A DNA stretch of 64,000 nt from Thermoanaerobacteraceae bacterium (GCA_017656305.1 JACDOG010000005.1:1-64000), one strand, 5' to 3'; positions 34,372 through 44,142 are shown, counted from the stretch's first letter. Notes: generated from the sequence alone by a model not told the origin. Numbers and translations are program-made.

Positions 34372-34447
34372 TGGTGACCCGTAGGGGATTCGAACCCCTG
34401 TTACCGGCGTGAAAGGCCGGTGTCTTAGACCACTTGACCAACGGGCC
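34372..34447 (-). tRNA. tRNA-Glu(TTC)
   Basis: Acceptor GGCCCGT/ACGGGTC (one G-U pair), anticodon loop CTTTCAC, GTTCGAATC T loop and encoded ACCA are present. Confidence 0.96.
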
Positions 34448-34452
34448 ACTTG

Positions 34453-34528
34453 TGGTGAGCCATCCAGGACTCGAACCTGGGACACCCTGATTAAAAGTCA
34501 GGTGCTCTACCAACTGAGCTAATGGCTC
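34453..34528 (-). tRNA. tRNA-Lys(TTT)
   Basis: Acceptor GAGCCAT/ATGGCTC, anticodon loop CTTTTAA, GTTCGAGTC T loop and encoded ACCA are present. It is the first gene after the cluster promoter. Confidence 0.96.
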
Positions 34529-34559
34529 ACGTGCTTTCACCCGCGCCTCACAATGCTAT

Positions 34560-34588
34560 ATATTACAGCATTTTGTTGAGGTTGTCAA
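34560..34588 (-). promoter_or_regulatory. sigma-A-type promoter of the tRNA cluster
   Basis: The minus strand reads TTGACA (34588-34583), 17 bases, TAATAT (34565-34560), about 30 bases before tRNA-Lys. It is close to the consensus and should be strong. Confidence 0.88.
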
Positions 34589-34645
34589 CAGTTTTTTAAA
34601 CTTACCTGAAGTTACCAGAACACCGTTGTTTGTTGGCCAAAAGCC

Positions 34646-35359
34646 TTAATCTTCATTACCGATTTTAATTAACTCTTGTACTCTTTCAAGGTGGTCAAAC
34701 ATAAGCTTACGAGCTTTTGCCCAGTCTCTTGCCATCATGGCATCAACCATTTTTTGATGTTCTCTAAACAATCTTTCCGGCGTTTCTTTTGGATGCGACA
34801 GCCACAGTTCCTGATACACGTGCATTGCCTGAGTCATGGTGTCGTAAATAGTATTCATCAGACGAATAAGCATGGTATTTTTTGACGCTTCAGCAATAGT
34901 ATAGTGAAAGTGCAAGTCTGCCTTAGCGCCATTTTTACCAGTTTTTAATGCTTCTTCCATTTCATCTAGAGCATCTTTAATTTTTTCAAAATCTTCATCC
35001 TCTGCCCTTTCAGTAGCCAGACCAATAGCCTCTACCTCTAACGCTTTTCGTACTTCCAACACTTCCTGTACCCTGTCCCTTTCCAGTAAAAACATTAAGG
35101 CCAGTGGTTCAATAATAGTATCCAAATTGGCACGCCGGATAAAAGTGCCTTCCCCGGGACGCACTTCCACCAGACCGGCAATTTCCAGGGCGCTCAAGGC
35201 CTCCCTTACGGAGGTTCTGCTTACCTTCAAGGTTTCAGCAAGTTCCCGTTCGGACAACAGTTTGTCCCCGGGGCTGAGGCTGCCCTCGACAATCAAATCT
35301 TTGATTTGGGATACAATTTCCTGGTAAATGCGCCGCTGTTTTATCGGTTTGAACTGCAT
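34646..35359 (-). CDS. FadR/LldR-type GntR-family regulator
   Basis: This 237-residue regulator has an N-terminal winged helix (about 8-75, with LSERELAETLKVSRTSVREALSALEIAGLVEV) and a C-terminal FCD ligand-binding domain (about 85-225). FCD domains bind small carboxylates, often through a metal held by His residues (HFHYTIAEAS and later His). It follows the FMN dehydrogenase and sits at the end of a lactate-utilization region, so lactate or another 2-hydroxyacid is the likely ligand. The likely target is the pair of TGGT-ATG-ACCA sites before lldP. Confidence 0.9.
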   Translation of the reverse strand: MQFKPIKQRRIYQEIVSQIKDLIVEGSLSPGDKLLSERELAETLKVSRTSVREALSALEIAGLVEVRPGEGTFIRRANLDTIIEPLALMFLLERDRVQEVLEVRKALEVEAIGLATERAEDEDFEKIKDALDEMEEALKTGKNGAKADLHFHYTIAEASKNTMLIRLMNTIYDTMTQAMHVYQELWLSHPKETPERLFREHQKMVDAMMARDWAKARKLMFDHLERVQELIKIGNED

Positions 35360-35373
35360 TAGCTACACCTCGA

Positions 35374-35401
35374 TTATAAAAGGGTGGCAGATGCCACCCT
35401 T
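35374..35401 (-). terminator. intrinsic terminator between the FMN dehydrogenase and the regulator gene
   Basis: AAGGGTGGCA and TGCCACCCTT arms (35380-35389, 35392-35401) have a very short loop and are followed by TTATAATC on the minus strand. Confidence 0.65.
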
Positions 35402-35456
35402 ATTATAATATACAATTATCTACTTGTAAATTCTCTAGCCAGCGTTAAATTATTAC

Positions 35457-36473
35457 TTAGCAAACTAGAATATCCCTGGACACTTGCGTCACTTTTTCCG
35501 TGCCGGTGAGAATCATAGCCTGGAGCAGTTGCTTGGTGTAAGTCTCAATGGTCAGCTTAACCCCTTCACTGCCGCCACCAAAAGCACCAATAATCAGCGG
35601 GCGACCTACCAGCACTGCATCAGCACCCAAAGCCAGCAGTTTCAATACGTCGACACCGGACCTGACACCGCCGTCTGCCAAGATAGTCACCTTACCCTTA
35701 ACGGCATCGGCTATTTCCGGCAGTACATCGGCAGCACCGAGGGTATGGTCAAGCACGCGCCCGCCGTGATTGGATACCACAATGGCTGCTACGCCGGCCT
35801 CAGCCATGAGTTTGGCCTCGTCCACCGTCATAATACCTTTCACAATAAACGGCAGTTTCGTATAGGAAACCAGTTCCTTGATATTCTCTACAGACTTGGG
35901 ACCCACAGGCTGCCCGTTCAGCGCCATGGTAATCAGGCCCGCACCATCCACGTCCACACCTACAGCCAGGGCACCTGCTGCTTCCGCTTTATCAATTCGC
36001 TTTTTAATCTCTTCCTGGCTGCGCGGTTTGATAAAGGGAATACCTTTCCCGTTTACTGCCTTAATACCGGCCAAACCGTCGTCGTACATGCTGGGAACAC
36101 CAGTGTCGCCGGTCATACCCAGAGAACCGGCAGCGAGGGCACCCTGGAGCAAGGCATCCACCATTTCCCGTTCCGTCAGGGCACCGCCCATGTTAATTGA
36201 GGCCCCGGTAATAGGTGCGGCCAAAATCGGTGTTGCCAGCTCTTCACCAAAAAGCGTCAGCGATAAATCAGGCTCTTTTGCCTGGTGAATGGTACGCAAG
36301 TTTAATTTCACCTTTGCCAGTGCTTCCAGGTTAGCATTAAAAGCACTTCCCGTCCCCGTACCGCCGATGCCCGGCACGGAACCAGCACAAGCCCTGCCGT
36401 CACACACGGGGCATACACGACAGTAGCCCTTCATTTTCTCCCTTGCCGTTTCTCTTACCTGCTTCAAATCCAT
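35457..36473 (-). CDS. FMN-dependent 2-hydroxyacid dehydrogenase
   Basis: This 338-residue TIM-barrel flavoprotein of the lactate/glycolate oxidase family has the active-site segment SNHGGRVLDHT with catalytic His, followed by FMN-phosphate binding ADGGVRSGVDVLKLLALGADAVLVGRP. The N-terminus carries a Cys-rich CRVCPVCDGRAC segment that is not present in classical lactate oxidases and might bind metal or a cluster. It probably oxidises lactate or a similar acid to the 2-oxo acid. It lies downstream of the lut-like genes behind a stem-loop. Confidence 0.88.
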   Translation of the reverse strand: MDLKQVRETAREKMKGYCRVCPVCDGRACAGSVPGIGGTGTGSAFNANLEALAKVKLNLRTIHQAKEPDLSLTLFGEELATPILAAPITGASINMGGALTEREMVDALLQGALAAGSLGMTGDTGVPSMYDDGLAGIKAVNGKGIPFIKPRSQEEIKKRIDKAEAAGALAVGVDVDGAGLITMALNGQPVGPKSVENIKELVSYTKLPFIVKGIMTVDEAKLMAEAGVAAIVVSNHGGRVLDHTLGAADVLPEIADAVKGKVTILADGGVRSGVDVLKLLALGADAVLVGRPLIIGAFGGGSEGVKLTIETYTKQLLQAMILTGTEKVTQVSRDILVC

Positions 36474-36521
36474 AAGTATTCCCCCTTGCTGTGTTGTTTA
36501 GGCAGATTTAACCAAAGAGCC

Positions 36522-36555
36522 ATTATAAAGTAGCACCTACTTTCGTAGGTGCTAC
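36522..36555 (-). terminator. stem-loop after the LutB-CCG fusion gene
   Basis: Perfect 11-base arms GTAGCACCTAC and GTAGGTGCTAC (36530-36540, 36545-36555) are followed by TTTATAATGG on the minus strand. It is probably a partial terminator. Confidence 0.7.
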
Positions 36556-36618
36556 CTGGTTATCTACCGACAATACTATTGTATCTCAAATAGAGCATTC
36601 TTGCCAGTGAACGGTTTA

Positions 36619-38772
36619 TTATTTGTTTTTAGCCCTTCCGGCAAGTATTTCCGCAGTATGCATCACTTTGACGTTGCTTCCCGCCTTGTCCAAGCCGCCT
36701 TTGAGCTGGATCATGCATCCGGGACAGTCCATGGCAACGATGTCCGCACCGCTGTCTTCAATGTTCTTGATTTTGCGCTTCATAATTTCTGCTGAGATTT
36801 CCGGGAACTTGACGGTGTATGACCCACCGAAACCGCAGCAGCGGTCGCTTTCATTCATTTCTACCAGTTCCACATCATCCTTTTGCTTGAGCAAGTTTCT
36901 CGGTTTATCAGATAGACCCAAACTTCTGTTGTAGTGACAGGAATCATGATAAGTTACCTTGAGTGTTTCCCCGGCATTACTGCTGCTCGCCTCCTCAGAC
37001 TGCAGTTCGTTCATCAACTCAGAGTAGTCTTTAACTTTACCTGCCAGTTTTTCCGCCCTTTCCTTCCATTCGGAATCATCCTTCAGCAGTTCTATGAAAT
37101 CATGTTTTAAAGCATGGGCACATGTCGGGCACGCAGTTACCACATAGTCTGCATCAGTTTCCAGAGCTTCAATGTTTTGTTTTGCCATTTCGCGAGCAGT
37201 CTGTCTATCTCCCATATAGGCAGCCGGCGCACCACAGCAGCTTTGTCCTTCAGGAAATTCCATTTCAATCCCCCGGTCCTGCAGTGTTTCAAAAACGGCA
37301 GTGCCCACTTCGGGATAACAGAAATCAATCACACAGCCGGCGTAAAATGCCGCCTTGGCTTTTGGTTTCACAACCTCTTTTTTCACTTCCGGCACTAAAT
37401 CGCGCAGGGGTTTTTCTGCTATGGCCGGCAAACTGCGGTGTTCAGTGTACTTGGAGAAAGATAGCGGCAGGTGCCGGATGTATCCTTCCTCGGCAAAGGG
37501 TTTTTGCAGTGTTTTTGCCCGGCGCAACCATTTGTGGAAAGTACGCGGTTTGGATACAATATTCTTCAGCACAAAATTCTCTCCGAAGGACAAACCTTTT
37601 TTCTCGGTAAGCCGCTGCCGCAGTTCCTTCACCAGTTTCGGAATATCTATTCGGCCGGGGCAGATGGTGGCACATTTACCGCAGCTGATGCAGAGATTTT
37701 GTGGGTCAAAGGCTTCGTCTTCACCGTTTAAAAACGCCGTCAGGATGGTACCGATACCGCCAGCATAAATGTGACCGTAAACATGACCGCCCACCAGCTG
37801 GTAGACCGGACAGACGTTGAGACAGGAAGCGCAGCGGATACACTGGGCCGCTTCCTTAAAGACCGGGTCTTTAATCAATTCGCTCCTGCCGTTATCCAAG
37901 ATTACAATGTGCAGGTCTTTATCTACTACTTTACCATCCTTCCATGTGGGCGTCGTGCCGTCTATCATGGTTACGTAGCTGGTTATGATCTGGCCGGTAG
38001 CACTGCGTGGCAGTGCTTCCAAGATTTTGGTCACAGTTTCCATATTGTCTACAAATTTTTCGATACCAACCAATGCCACATGGATGGGCGGCAGCGTGGT
38101 TGTCAAACGCGCGTTGCCTTCATTGGTCATCAGTACCAACGCACCGTTTTCGGCTACGGCCATATTGGCACCGGAGATCCCCATATCTGCGTTTAAGAAT
38201 TTCTTGCGCAGCTCGCGCCGCGCCACCTTGGTCAGTTTGTACGGGTCCTCCGGCATTTCTTCATTGAGATGCTTGGAAAAGGTTTTTGCCACTTCTTTCC
38301 GGGTTAAGTGAATGGCAGGCATAACCATGTGGGACGGCTTCTGCCCCATCAATTGAATAATCCATTCACCCAGGTCGGTTTCCGTCACCTCAATACCTTT
38401 TTCCTGCAAATGGCGGTTGAGGTGAATTTCTTCCGAGGCCATGGATTTTGACTTGACAACAGTTTTTACTCCGTTTTCCCGGGCGACCCTGGCAATGTAT
38501 TCATTGGCCTCGTCAGCTGTACGGGCATAAAACACCTTTGCCCCTCGTTTCTCCGCTTCCCTGGCAAACCGTGCTACCAGTTCATCTATATTCTCAGCAG
38601 CCTTCCTTTTAGCTGCGGAAATGTAATCCCGCAGCGCCTCCACATCCTTACCGGCATATGCCCTTTCCCTGGCAGCAGGATAATCATTACCGAACTTAGT
38701 CAACGCCCGACGCAGGTTCTCATCATTCAGTGCCTTGTTGGCTTTTTGTTTAAATTCCTTACTTACAGCCAT
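36619..38772 (-). CDS. LutB-CCG fusion: LUD-domain Fe-S lactate-oxidation protein
   Basis: The 717-residue product fuses two parts that are separate in the LutABC system. The LutB-like part has an N-terminal LUD domain (about 55-300) and a double 4Fe-4S ferredoxin segment (Cys311-Cys321 CIRCASCLNVC and Cys361-Cys371 CISCGKCATIC). The C-terminal part carries two CCG domains (CCGAPAAYMG and CCGFGGSYTV), as in LutA/GlcF/HdrB, which bind a non-cubane cluster. The ATG at 38772 has AGGAGG nine bases upstream. It probably passes electrons from lactate oxidation. Confidence 0.9.
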   Translation of the reverse strand: MAVSKEFKQKANKALNDENLRRALTKFGNDYPAARERAYAGKDVEALRDYISAAKRKAAENIDELVARFAREAEKRGAKVFYARTADEANEYIARVARENGVKTVVKSKSMASEEIHLNRHLQEKGIEVTETDLGEWIIQLMGQKPSHMVMPAIHLTRKEVAKTFSKHLNEEMPEDPYKLTKVARRELRKKFLNADMGISGANMAVAENGALVLMTNEGNARLTTTLPPIHVALVGIEKFVDNMETVTKILEALPRSATGQIITSYVTMIDGTTPTWKDGKVVDKDLHIVILDNGRSELIKDPVFKEAAQCIRCASCLNVCPVYQLVGGHVYGHIYAGGIGTILTAFLNGEDEAFDPQNLCISCGKCATICPGRIDIPKLVKELRQRLTEKKGLSFGENFVLKNIVSKPRTFHKWLRRAKTLQKPFAEEGYIRHLPLSFSKYTEHRSLPAIAEKPLRDLVPEVKKEVVKPKAKAAFYAGCVIDFCYPEVGTAVFETLQDRGIEMEFPEGQSCCGAPAAYMGDRQTAREMAKQNIEALETDADYVVTACPTCAHALKHDFIELLKDDSEWKERAEKLAGKVKDYSELMNELQSEEASSSNAGETLKVTYHDSCHYNRSLGLSDKPRNLLKQKDDVELVEMNESDRCCGFGGSYTVKFPEISAEIMKRKIKNIEDSGADIVAMDCPGCMIQLKGGLDKAGSNVKVMHTAEILAGRAKNK

Positions 38773-38773
38773 G

Positions 38774-39319
38774 CTAGCAATCCTCCTCATCTACAAGTAT
38801 GATGACCAACCGTCCCGGGCCGTGCACCCCGATAGTCAGCACACGTTCAATATCTGCCGTACGGCTGGGCCCGGTAATAAATGCTGTATATGCCGGCAGG
38901 GTGCCTTTCTGCTCCAGTTTCTTAATTGCCTGCAGCATATTTTCCTCGATATCCTTGGTTTTTAATAGCACGATATTGGTAGGACACAGCATGGAGAAGT
39001 AACGGGCAAAAAGGTTCGTGGCATCATGGGCCACAGTACCGGTCTCGGCTATACCAACATCCACCGGTATGATGCCTATTTCCAATCGTTCCAGGTCTTC
39101 GGGCGCTCCTTCTTCCACAACATTGACATTGCTATCCTTTAATCTCGGCAGCAAACTCTTGGTCAGACCAGAAGCGACGCAGCCTACCTCCTTGACCTTC
39201 GCTTCCGCGACAATATCTAAAACGTTTTGATATGCCTCCTCACAGGTTTTAGCACGAATCACCTCGGCAGAAACAGCCTGAGCTTTTTCCTTAAATTGAC
39301 TAACCAATTTTTCGTCCAC
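38774..39319 (-). CDS. lutC: LutC-like LUD-domain protein
   Basis: This 181-residue LUD-domain protein belongs to the LutC/YkgG group and contains the family pattern VDVGIAETGTVAHD and LVILVDEEDC near the end. LutC is part of the L-lactate to pyruvate system LutABC. The GTG start lies within the end of the upstream GlcF-like gene (20-base overlap, GAGGAG upstream). The stop precedes the fusion-gene start by one base. So the three genes are translationally linked. Confidence 0.9.
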   Translation of the reverse strand: MDEKLVSQFKEKAQAVSAEVIRAKTCEEAYQNVLDIVAEAKVKEVGCVASGLTKSLLPRLKDSNVNVVEEGAPEDLERLEIGIIPVDVGIAETGTVAHDATNLFARYFSMLCPTNIVLLKTKDIEENMLQAIKKLEQKGTLPAYTAFITGPSRTADIERVLTIGVHGPGRLVIILVDEEDC

Positions 39320-40601
39320 TGCTTACACTCCTCTCAGCGGCATAAGCTTCAGCTAGTATTTCCACCACGTGTTTTACGGCAACATCTGACTGAGCCTGAT
39401 ACAGACCGTCTTCAAGCTGCATGCGGCAGGCCCCACAACTGGTCAGCACCATATCAGGATTTGTAGACAGGGCATCAGCAATCTTCTTGTCCCTGATCTG
39501 ACTGGACAGGTTATAATGCGTCAGGCTGAAGGAGCCCGCGCTACCGCAGCATCTGTCAGGCTTTTTCATTTCTACCAGCGTTACCCCAGGGATACTGTTA
39601 ATTACCTGTCTTGGCTGGCGGCTTACACCCACTCCTCGAACCATATGGCACGGGTCATGGTAAGTCACTCTGTAATCCAGCTTACCGGCAGGTTCACGCA
39701 AACCGATTTCATCTACCAGATACTGGCTAACGTCAAAGGCTTTTCGGGCCAGGTCCTTGGCAACAGCAGCATATTTCGGGTCATCTGCCAGCAGTTCCGG
39801 GTAATGGTGCGCCCAGGCACCGATACAGGTCCCGCAGTGGGTAATGATGGCATCGAAATCTTCCTTGGTAAAGATATCCAGGTTGTACCTGGCAATTGCC
39901 TTTGCCGTTTCGATGTCGCCGTGTACAAACACGGGGATTCCGCAGCAGTGCTGCTCCTTGGGCACAACCACATCCACCCCGTTGGCATTGAGTACCTCAA
40001 CCACCGCTTGCCCCGCATCAGTATAAATGTAATTGAGCATGCACCCGGTAAAGAACGCCACTCTGGCCCGGGACTGCCGGGCTTTACTAACTTCAGGCAA
40101 CTGGGACAACAAAGATTTTTTCGCCAGCGGCCGGACCACACGTCTTTGGTCCAAACCAATGGGGAAACGCGGGCGAGCGAGATCTTTACCAGACACCTTT
40201 TTCAGACCAAAGCTCTGCAGCTTGGAAGCCATGTCCATTCCCAGGCGAAATCTCCGGGGTTTGGACAATACTCCAAATATTTGTCTTTTTAATGTCGGTA
40301 GTCCTTTCTTTCTTACCAAGGCTGCTCTCGTAGCCAAAATAATCTTATCGGGCTGCACACCGCAGGGACAGTTGGCCGCACAGGCCTTACAGGTCAGGCA
40401 CAGCCCGAAAATTTCCTGCAGTTTTTCTGTAAACTCCAACCGCCCTTCCAGCAAATCCTTAGCTAACTGAATCTTACCGCGGGCTACTCCCGATTCTCCC
40501 AGCACCTCTTTATAAATAGGGCACACCGCTTGACAGTTACCACACTTCATGCACTTGGTGATTTCCGCTTTAACATTTTCCAATTTATCGTAATATGCCA
40601 T
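39300..40601 (-). CDS. glycolate/lactate oxidase iron-sulfur subunit (GlcF/LutA-like)
   Basis: This 433-residue protein has two N-terminal 4Fe-4S motifs (Cys17, 20, 23, 27 in CMKCGNCQAVC and Cys68, 71, 74, 78 in CLTCKACAANC). Two CCG domains follow (CCGIPVFVHG and CCGSAGSFSL). Together with the FAD protein encoded just upstream it forms the core of a GlcDF-type D-lactate/glycolate dehydrogenase. It is followed by lutC with a 20-base overlap. Confidence 0.92.
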   Translation of the reverse strand: MAYYDKLENVKAEITKCMKCGNCQAVCPIYKEVLGESGVARGKIQLAKDLLEGRLEFTEKLQEIFGLCLTCKACAANCPCGVQPDKIILATRAALVRKKGLPTLKRQIFGVLSKPRRFRLGMDMASKLQSFGLKKVSGKDLARPRFPIGLDQRRVVRPLAKKSLLSQLPEVSKARQSRARVAFFTGCMLNYIYTDAGQAVVEVLNANGVDVVVPKEQHCCGIPVFVHGDIETAKAIARYNLDIFTKEDFDAIITHCGTCIGAWAHHYPELLADDPKYAAVAKDLARKAFDVSQYLVDEIGLREPAGKLDYRVTYHDPCHMVRGVGVSRQPRQVINSIPGVTLVEMKKPDRCCGSAGSFSLTHYNLSSQIRDKKIADALSTNPDMVLTSCGACRMQLEDGLYQAQSDVAVKHVVEILAEAYAAERSVSSGRKIG

Positions 40602-40612
40602 AGTAATGCCCC

Positions 40613-41995
40613 CTAAAGACTAACGATTTTACCCGGGTTCAGAATATTTTCGGGATCAAGCGCTTTTTTCACAGCTTTTAGCGCTTCCACGCCGGCTTCA
40701 CCAAACTCGTTTATTAGGTACTTCTGCTTGGCTATGCCTACCCCGTGCTCACCGGATAAGGTGCCGCCCAACTTTAAGGCTACGTCAAAAATCTCATCTA
40801 CCGCCTTGTGGACCCGTTCCATCTCTTCCTTGTTATTTTCGTCAGTTAAAATGGTCGGGTGCAGGTTGCCGTCGCCGGCATGTCCGAAAGTACCGATTGT
40901 GAGCTGGTATTTGTCGGCAATATCACGCAACGCTTTCAACATGTCGGGTATTTTACTGCGCGGTACAGTGGCATCCTCTAGTACGGTAGTGGGACTTACC
41001 TGAGCCAGCGCCGGCAGTGCCGCCCGGCGGGCCTGCCAGAGCTCGTCCCGCTCTTCCGCAGACTCGGCAATCTTTAACTCGCCATTGTTTTCCTTACAAA
41101 CACGCACGACCACTTCCGCTTCCTTTTCCACCACTTCAGGAATACCATCCACCTCTATCAAGAGAACTGCTTCTGCATCCGTGGGAAGCCCCACACGGGC
41201 ATAATTTTCCACCGTCTTAATGGTTACGTTGTCCATTATCTCCAGGGTAGCAGGGATCACCTTGTTGCTGATAATTCCGGTTATGGCCCTGGCAGCATCG
41301 TCAATGGACTTGAATATGGCCAAAGCACTTTTCCGAGCCTCGGGCGCCGGGATAAGCTTAACTATAATCTCGGTAATGATGCCAAGAGTCCCCTCGGACC
41401 CGACGAAAAGCTTCACCATATCGTAAGCAGTGACATTCTTGACCGTCTTGCCACCGCAGCGCATTACCTTACCGTTGGCCAGGACAACTTCCAGGCCCAT
41501 CACATAGTGCTTGGTAACACCGTACTTCAAGCCGCGCAAACCGCCGGAACATTCAGCCACGCTGCCGCCCATGGTCGCCGTGGCCACCGTGCCGGGATCC
41601 GGCGGATAAATAAGGCCGTACTGGGCCACCGCATCATTTAAGTCCTGAATAATTACACCGGGCTGTACGGTAGCGGTCAGGTTTTCCGCATCTATTTCCA
41701 AAATCTTGTTCATTTTTACCATGACCATTACTATTCCCTTGTTTATGGGAACAGTACCACCGCTTAAATTAGTTCCCGACCCGCGGGTGGATACGGGTAT
41801 CCTGTGCCTGGCTGCAATTTTGACCACTTCTTGTACCTGTTCCGTACTGGTTGGAGTAACCACCACTTCCGGCAGCACTTTGGATATGTCCGCAGTGGCA
41901 TCATAAGCGTAAGCTGCCAGTTCTTCCTGTTCGATAATCACGTTTTCCTTTCCCAAAGCCTGCACCAGTTCCTTGATAATACTATCGGAAAGCAT
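40613..41995 (-). CDS. FAD-dependent D-lactate/glycolate dehydrogenase (GlcD-like)
   Basis: This 460-residue flavoprotein has an N-terminal FAD-binding PCMH domain (about 37-210, with RGSGTNLSGGTVP and PPDPGTVATATMGG) and a C-terminal domain containing GHAGDGNLHPTI and SGEHGVGIAKQKYL. It oxidises a 2-hydroxyacid and hands electrons to the Fe-S subunit 11 bases downstream. The substrate is not fixed by sequence; the neighbouring lactate permease favours D-lactate. AAAGGAGG precedes the ATG. Confidence 0.92.
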   Translation of the reverse strand: MLSDSIIKELVQALGKENVIIEQEELAAYAYDATADISKVLPEVVVTPTSTEQVQEVVKIAARHRIPVSTRGSGTNLSGGTVPINKGIVMVMVKMNKILEIDAENLTATVQPGVIIQDLNDAVAQYGLIYPPDPGTVATATMGGSVAECSGGLRGLKYGVTKHYVMGLEVVLANGKVMRCGGKTVKNVTAYDMVKLFVGSEGTLGIITEIIVKLIPAPEARKSALAIFKSIDDAARAITGIISNKVIPATLEIMDNVTIKTVENYARVGLPTDAEAVLLIEVDGIPEVVEKEAEVVVRVCKENNGELKIAESAEERDELWQARRAALPALAQVSPTTVLEDATVPRSKIPDMLKALRDIADKYQLTIGTFGHAGDGNLHPTILTDENNKEEMERVHKAVDEIFDVALKLGGTLSGEHGVGIAKQKYLINEFGEAGVEALKAVKKALDPENILNPGKIVSL

Positions 41996-42046
41996 GAGAT
42001 TTTTCCTCCTTTACCAAACTTAGTAAACACCGATAAAAATAGATGT

Positions 42047-42073
42047 GCAGGAGGAAAGCTAGTTTCCTCCTGC
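42047..42073 (-). other. intercistronic stem-loop between lldP and the GlcD-like gene
   Basis: Perfect 11-base arms GCAGGAGGAAA and TTTCCTCCTGC have a short loop. No T-run follows directly, so it is more likely a processing or stability element than a terminator. The arm includes an AGGAGG that would be hidden in the fold. Confidence 0.55.
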
Positions 42074-42100
42074 CGGACTTAGAACCTTCTATTTTGGGGT

Positions 42101-43771
42101 TTATAACGGGAAGGGGTCGAAGCCGCTGTAGATCAATACCGCAGCTATTACGGCCACAATTAGGGTGTAAATAATCATCGGGATAGCATTGCGGCGAATC
42201 AGCTTTCCTTCGGCCCCAATGGTTCCCACCGTAGCGCACACAGCGACTACGTTGTTAACACAGATCATGTTACCGATAGCACCGCCAATAACCTGCAGCG
42301 CTACAATAAGAAGAGGCGACATGTTGAGAATTTCTGCAGTTTCAAACTGTAAAGAAGCAAACAGGATGTTTGAAACCGTGTTGGAACCGGACATAAATGC
42401 TCCCAGTACACCGATCAACGGGGCAACAAACGGATATGCCTGGCCGGCAATTTCTGCTACACCCTGAGCCATAATTGTCATCATACTGTCCAGTCCGGCA
42501 CCGTTGGTTCCGGATTTCAACATCAACTGAACCATAGCCACACCGAAGAACAGGGCAATGGCAGCACCAGTAATCTGCTTGAAGGAGTCGCTCCAGGCTG
42601 CTTTAATCTGTTCACCGTTCATTCCGTGCATTACGTGAGTCAGTAAGGCTACCAGAATAAACGGTACAGTTCCCGGCAGGTACAGGTACATCAAACCGTA
42701 ATCCAAACCTTGAATGCCTAATATGTTAGGAATAACCAGCTTTTGAGAAGCCAGGAAGCCTTTCAATCCCAGCGAAGGAACTCTTGTCACAACCAGGATT
42801 AAAGCAATCAAAGCATAAGGTACCCAGGCTTTAACCAGGGACATTTTGGCTTCGCCTACGTCACCGGTATCAACAACAGATTTCCAATCTTCTTGCCATT
42901 CTGACTTCGCAGGAAAGTCCCAAGTCGTCTTGGGAACCAGGAAACCTTTCTTAGCTGCTACAATCACTATAGGCAGCCCGATTAACGCACCCACCAAAGA
43001 GGGCAGCTCGGGACCCAGGAACCAGGCGATCAGATAGTAAGGAACTACGAAAGATAATCCGGCAAAGATAGCAAACGGCGCAACTTCCAGTGCCGGTTTG
43101 ATGGAACGCTCCTTACCAAAAAACCTGGTCATCATGGCAATACCCAGCAGCGGAACGAAAATGCCCACAACGGAGTGCAGCAACGCGGTCCACTGTGACA
43201 GGGCCAACTTAAATCCTTCAACTACGGCCTGGTCCTGCGGCAGGTTACCTGCCAACGTGCTCATGGCACCAAAGATTGGTGTTCCCACAGCACCAAAGCT
43301 AACTGAAGTACTGTCAAAGATTAACGCTACCAGTGCTGCAGCCAGCGGCGGAAAGCCCAATCCTACCAGCAGCGGTCCGGCCAGTGCTGCCGGAGTTCCG
43401 AAACCTGCAGCACCTTCGATAAAGGATCCGAACATCCAGCCGATAATGATGGCTTGGATACGGCGGTCCTTGGTAACATCCATGAACCCGTTGTTAATAG
43501 TAGCCATAGCACCGGATTTTTTCAACGTATTGAGAATCAAGATTGCACCAAAAATAATGATTAGTACGTCCAGTGCTTTTAGCACACCAAAAATCGAGAA
43601 ACCGAAAACGTGCTGTGCGTCCATGCGCCAGACACCAAAAGCAATTACAACAGACAGCACCCACGCCAAAGGAAGTGCCCTTTTAGCCGGCCAAGAGAAC
43701 ACGGTCATTACAACAACCGTAAACAATATGGGAATGAATGCAATAAAAGCTAGTCCAAGCAAGGAACCCAT
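42101..43771 (-). CDS. lldP: L-lactate permease LldP
   Basis: This 556-residue membrane transporter of the LctP family has about 13-14 helices. Conserved segments include [50 protein letters not shown] and [17 protein letters not shown]. It imports lactate (and often glycolate) with protons. GGAGG precedes the ATG. It is the first gene of the lactate region, with two FadR-type operators about 150-220 bases upstream. Confidence 0.95.
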   Translation of the reverse strand: MGSLLGLAFIAFIPILFTVVVMTVFSWPAKRALPLAWVLSVVIAFGVWRMDAQHVFGFSIFGVLKALDVLIIIFGAILILNTLKKSGAMATINNGFMDVTKDRRIQAIIIGWMFGSFIEGAAGFGTPAALAGPLLVGLGFPPLAAALVALIFDSTSVSFGAVGTPIFGAMSTLAGNLPQDQAVVEGFKLALSQWTALLHSVVGIFVPLLGIAMMTRFFGKERSIKPALEVAPFAIFAGLSFVVPYYLIAWFLGPELPSLVGALIGLPIVIVAAKKGFLVPKTTWDFPAKSEWQEDWKSVVDTGDVGEAKMSLVKAWVPYALIALILVVTRVPSLGLKGFLASQKLVIPNILGIQGLDYGLMYLYLPGTVPFILVALLTHVMHGMNGEQIKAAWSDSFKQITGAAIALFFGVAMVQLMLKSGTNGAGLDSMMTIMAQGVAEIAGQAYPFVAPLIGVLGAFMSGSNTVSNILFASLQFETAEILNMSPLLIVALQVIGGAIGNMICVNNVVAVCATVGTIGAEGKLIRRNAIPMIIYTLIVAVIAAVLIYSGFDPFPL

Positions 43772-43915
43772 CTTTAGACCTCCAATTTCTTGATTTTTTG
43801 GTAAATTCTCTAATGTTTTTAATTTCTGCTTACCACTTTAGAAAAATTCCCCCAACTCACCAACATGTCCATTCCTGGCCCACGCCGATATACCACTCCC
43901 CTTTCCTTCAGCACA

Positions 43916-43936
43916 CCAGGTGGTATGACCATCAGG
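43916..43936 (-). promoter_or_regulatory. FadR/LldR-type operator 1 upstream of lldP
   Basis: The core TGGTATGACCA (43921-43931) is flanked by CCAGG and TCAGG, an extended dyad. It fits the TNGTNNNACNA pattern of FadR-subfamily GntR regulators. Confidence 0.7.
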
Positions 43937-43969
43937 GCAAAAAAAATAAAAAATCTTCACTCTGTACCA

Positions 43970-43990
43970 CCTGATGGTATGACCACCAGG
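43970..43990 (-). promoter_or_regulatory. FadR/LldR-type operator 2 upstream of lldP
   Basis: The same core TGGTATGACCA (43975-43985) is flanked by CCTGA and CCAGG. The centre-to-centre distance to operator 1 is 54 bases, about five helical turns, which suits looping or side-by-side dimers. Confidence 0.7.
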
Positions 43991-44142
43991 TCTAAAAAAT
44001 AAAACGAATGGGAATTATCGCTGTTTTAAATATACCACGAATTTTGAGACAATTCAATACCAAGTTGTCGACATTGATTGTTTTTTGTCAAACTGTGTCA
44101 CTATTGTAATTTCCTCTGAATTTGCTCAATAGTGGCTGGCAA

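Noticed and set aside
34009-34540. Several open frames across the tRNA cluster
   Set aside because: They cross well-formed tRNA genes and are caused by them.
39516-40292. Long open frame of 258 codons on the plus strand
   Set aside because: It lies entirely antisense to the GlcF-like gene, has no ribosome site and no recognisable protein pattern; it is a shadow of a high-quality gene.
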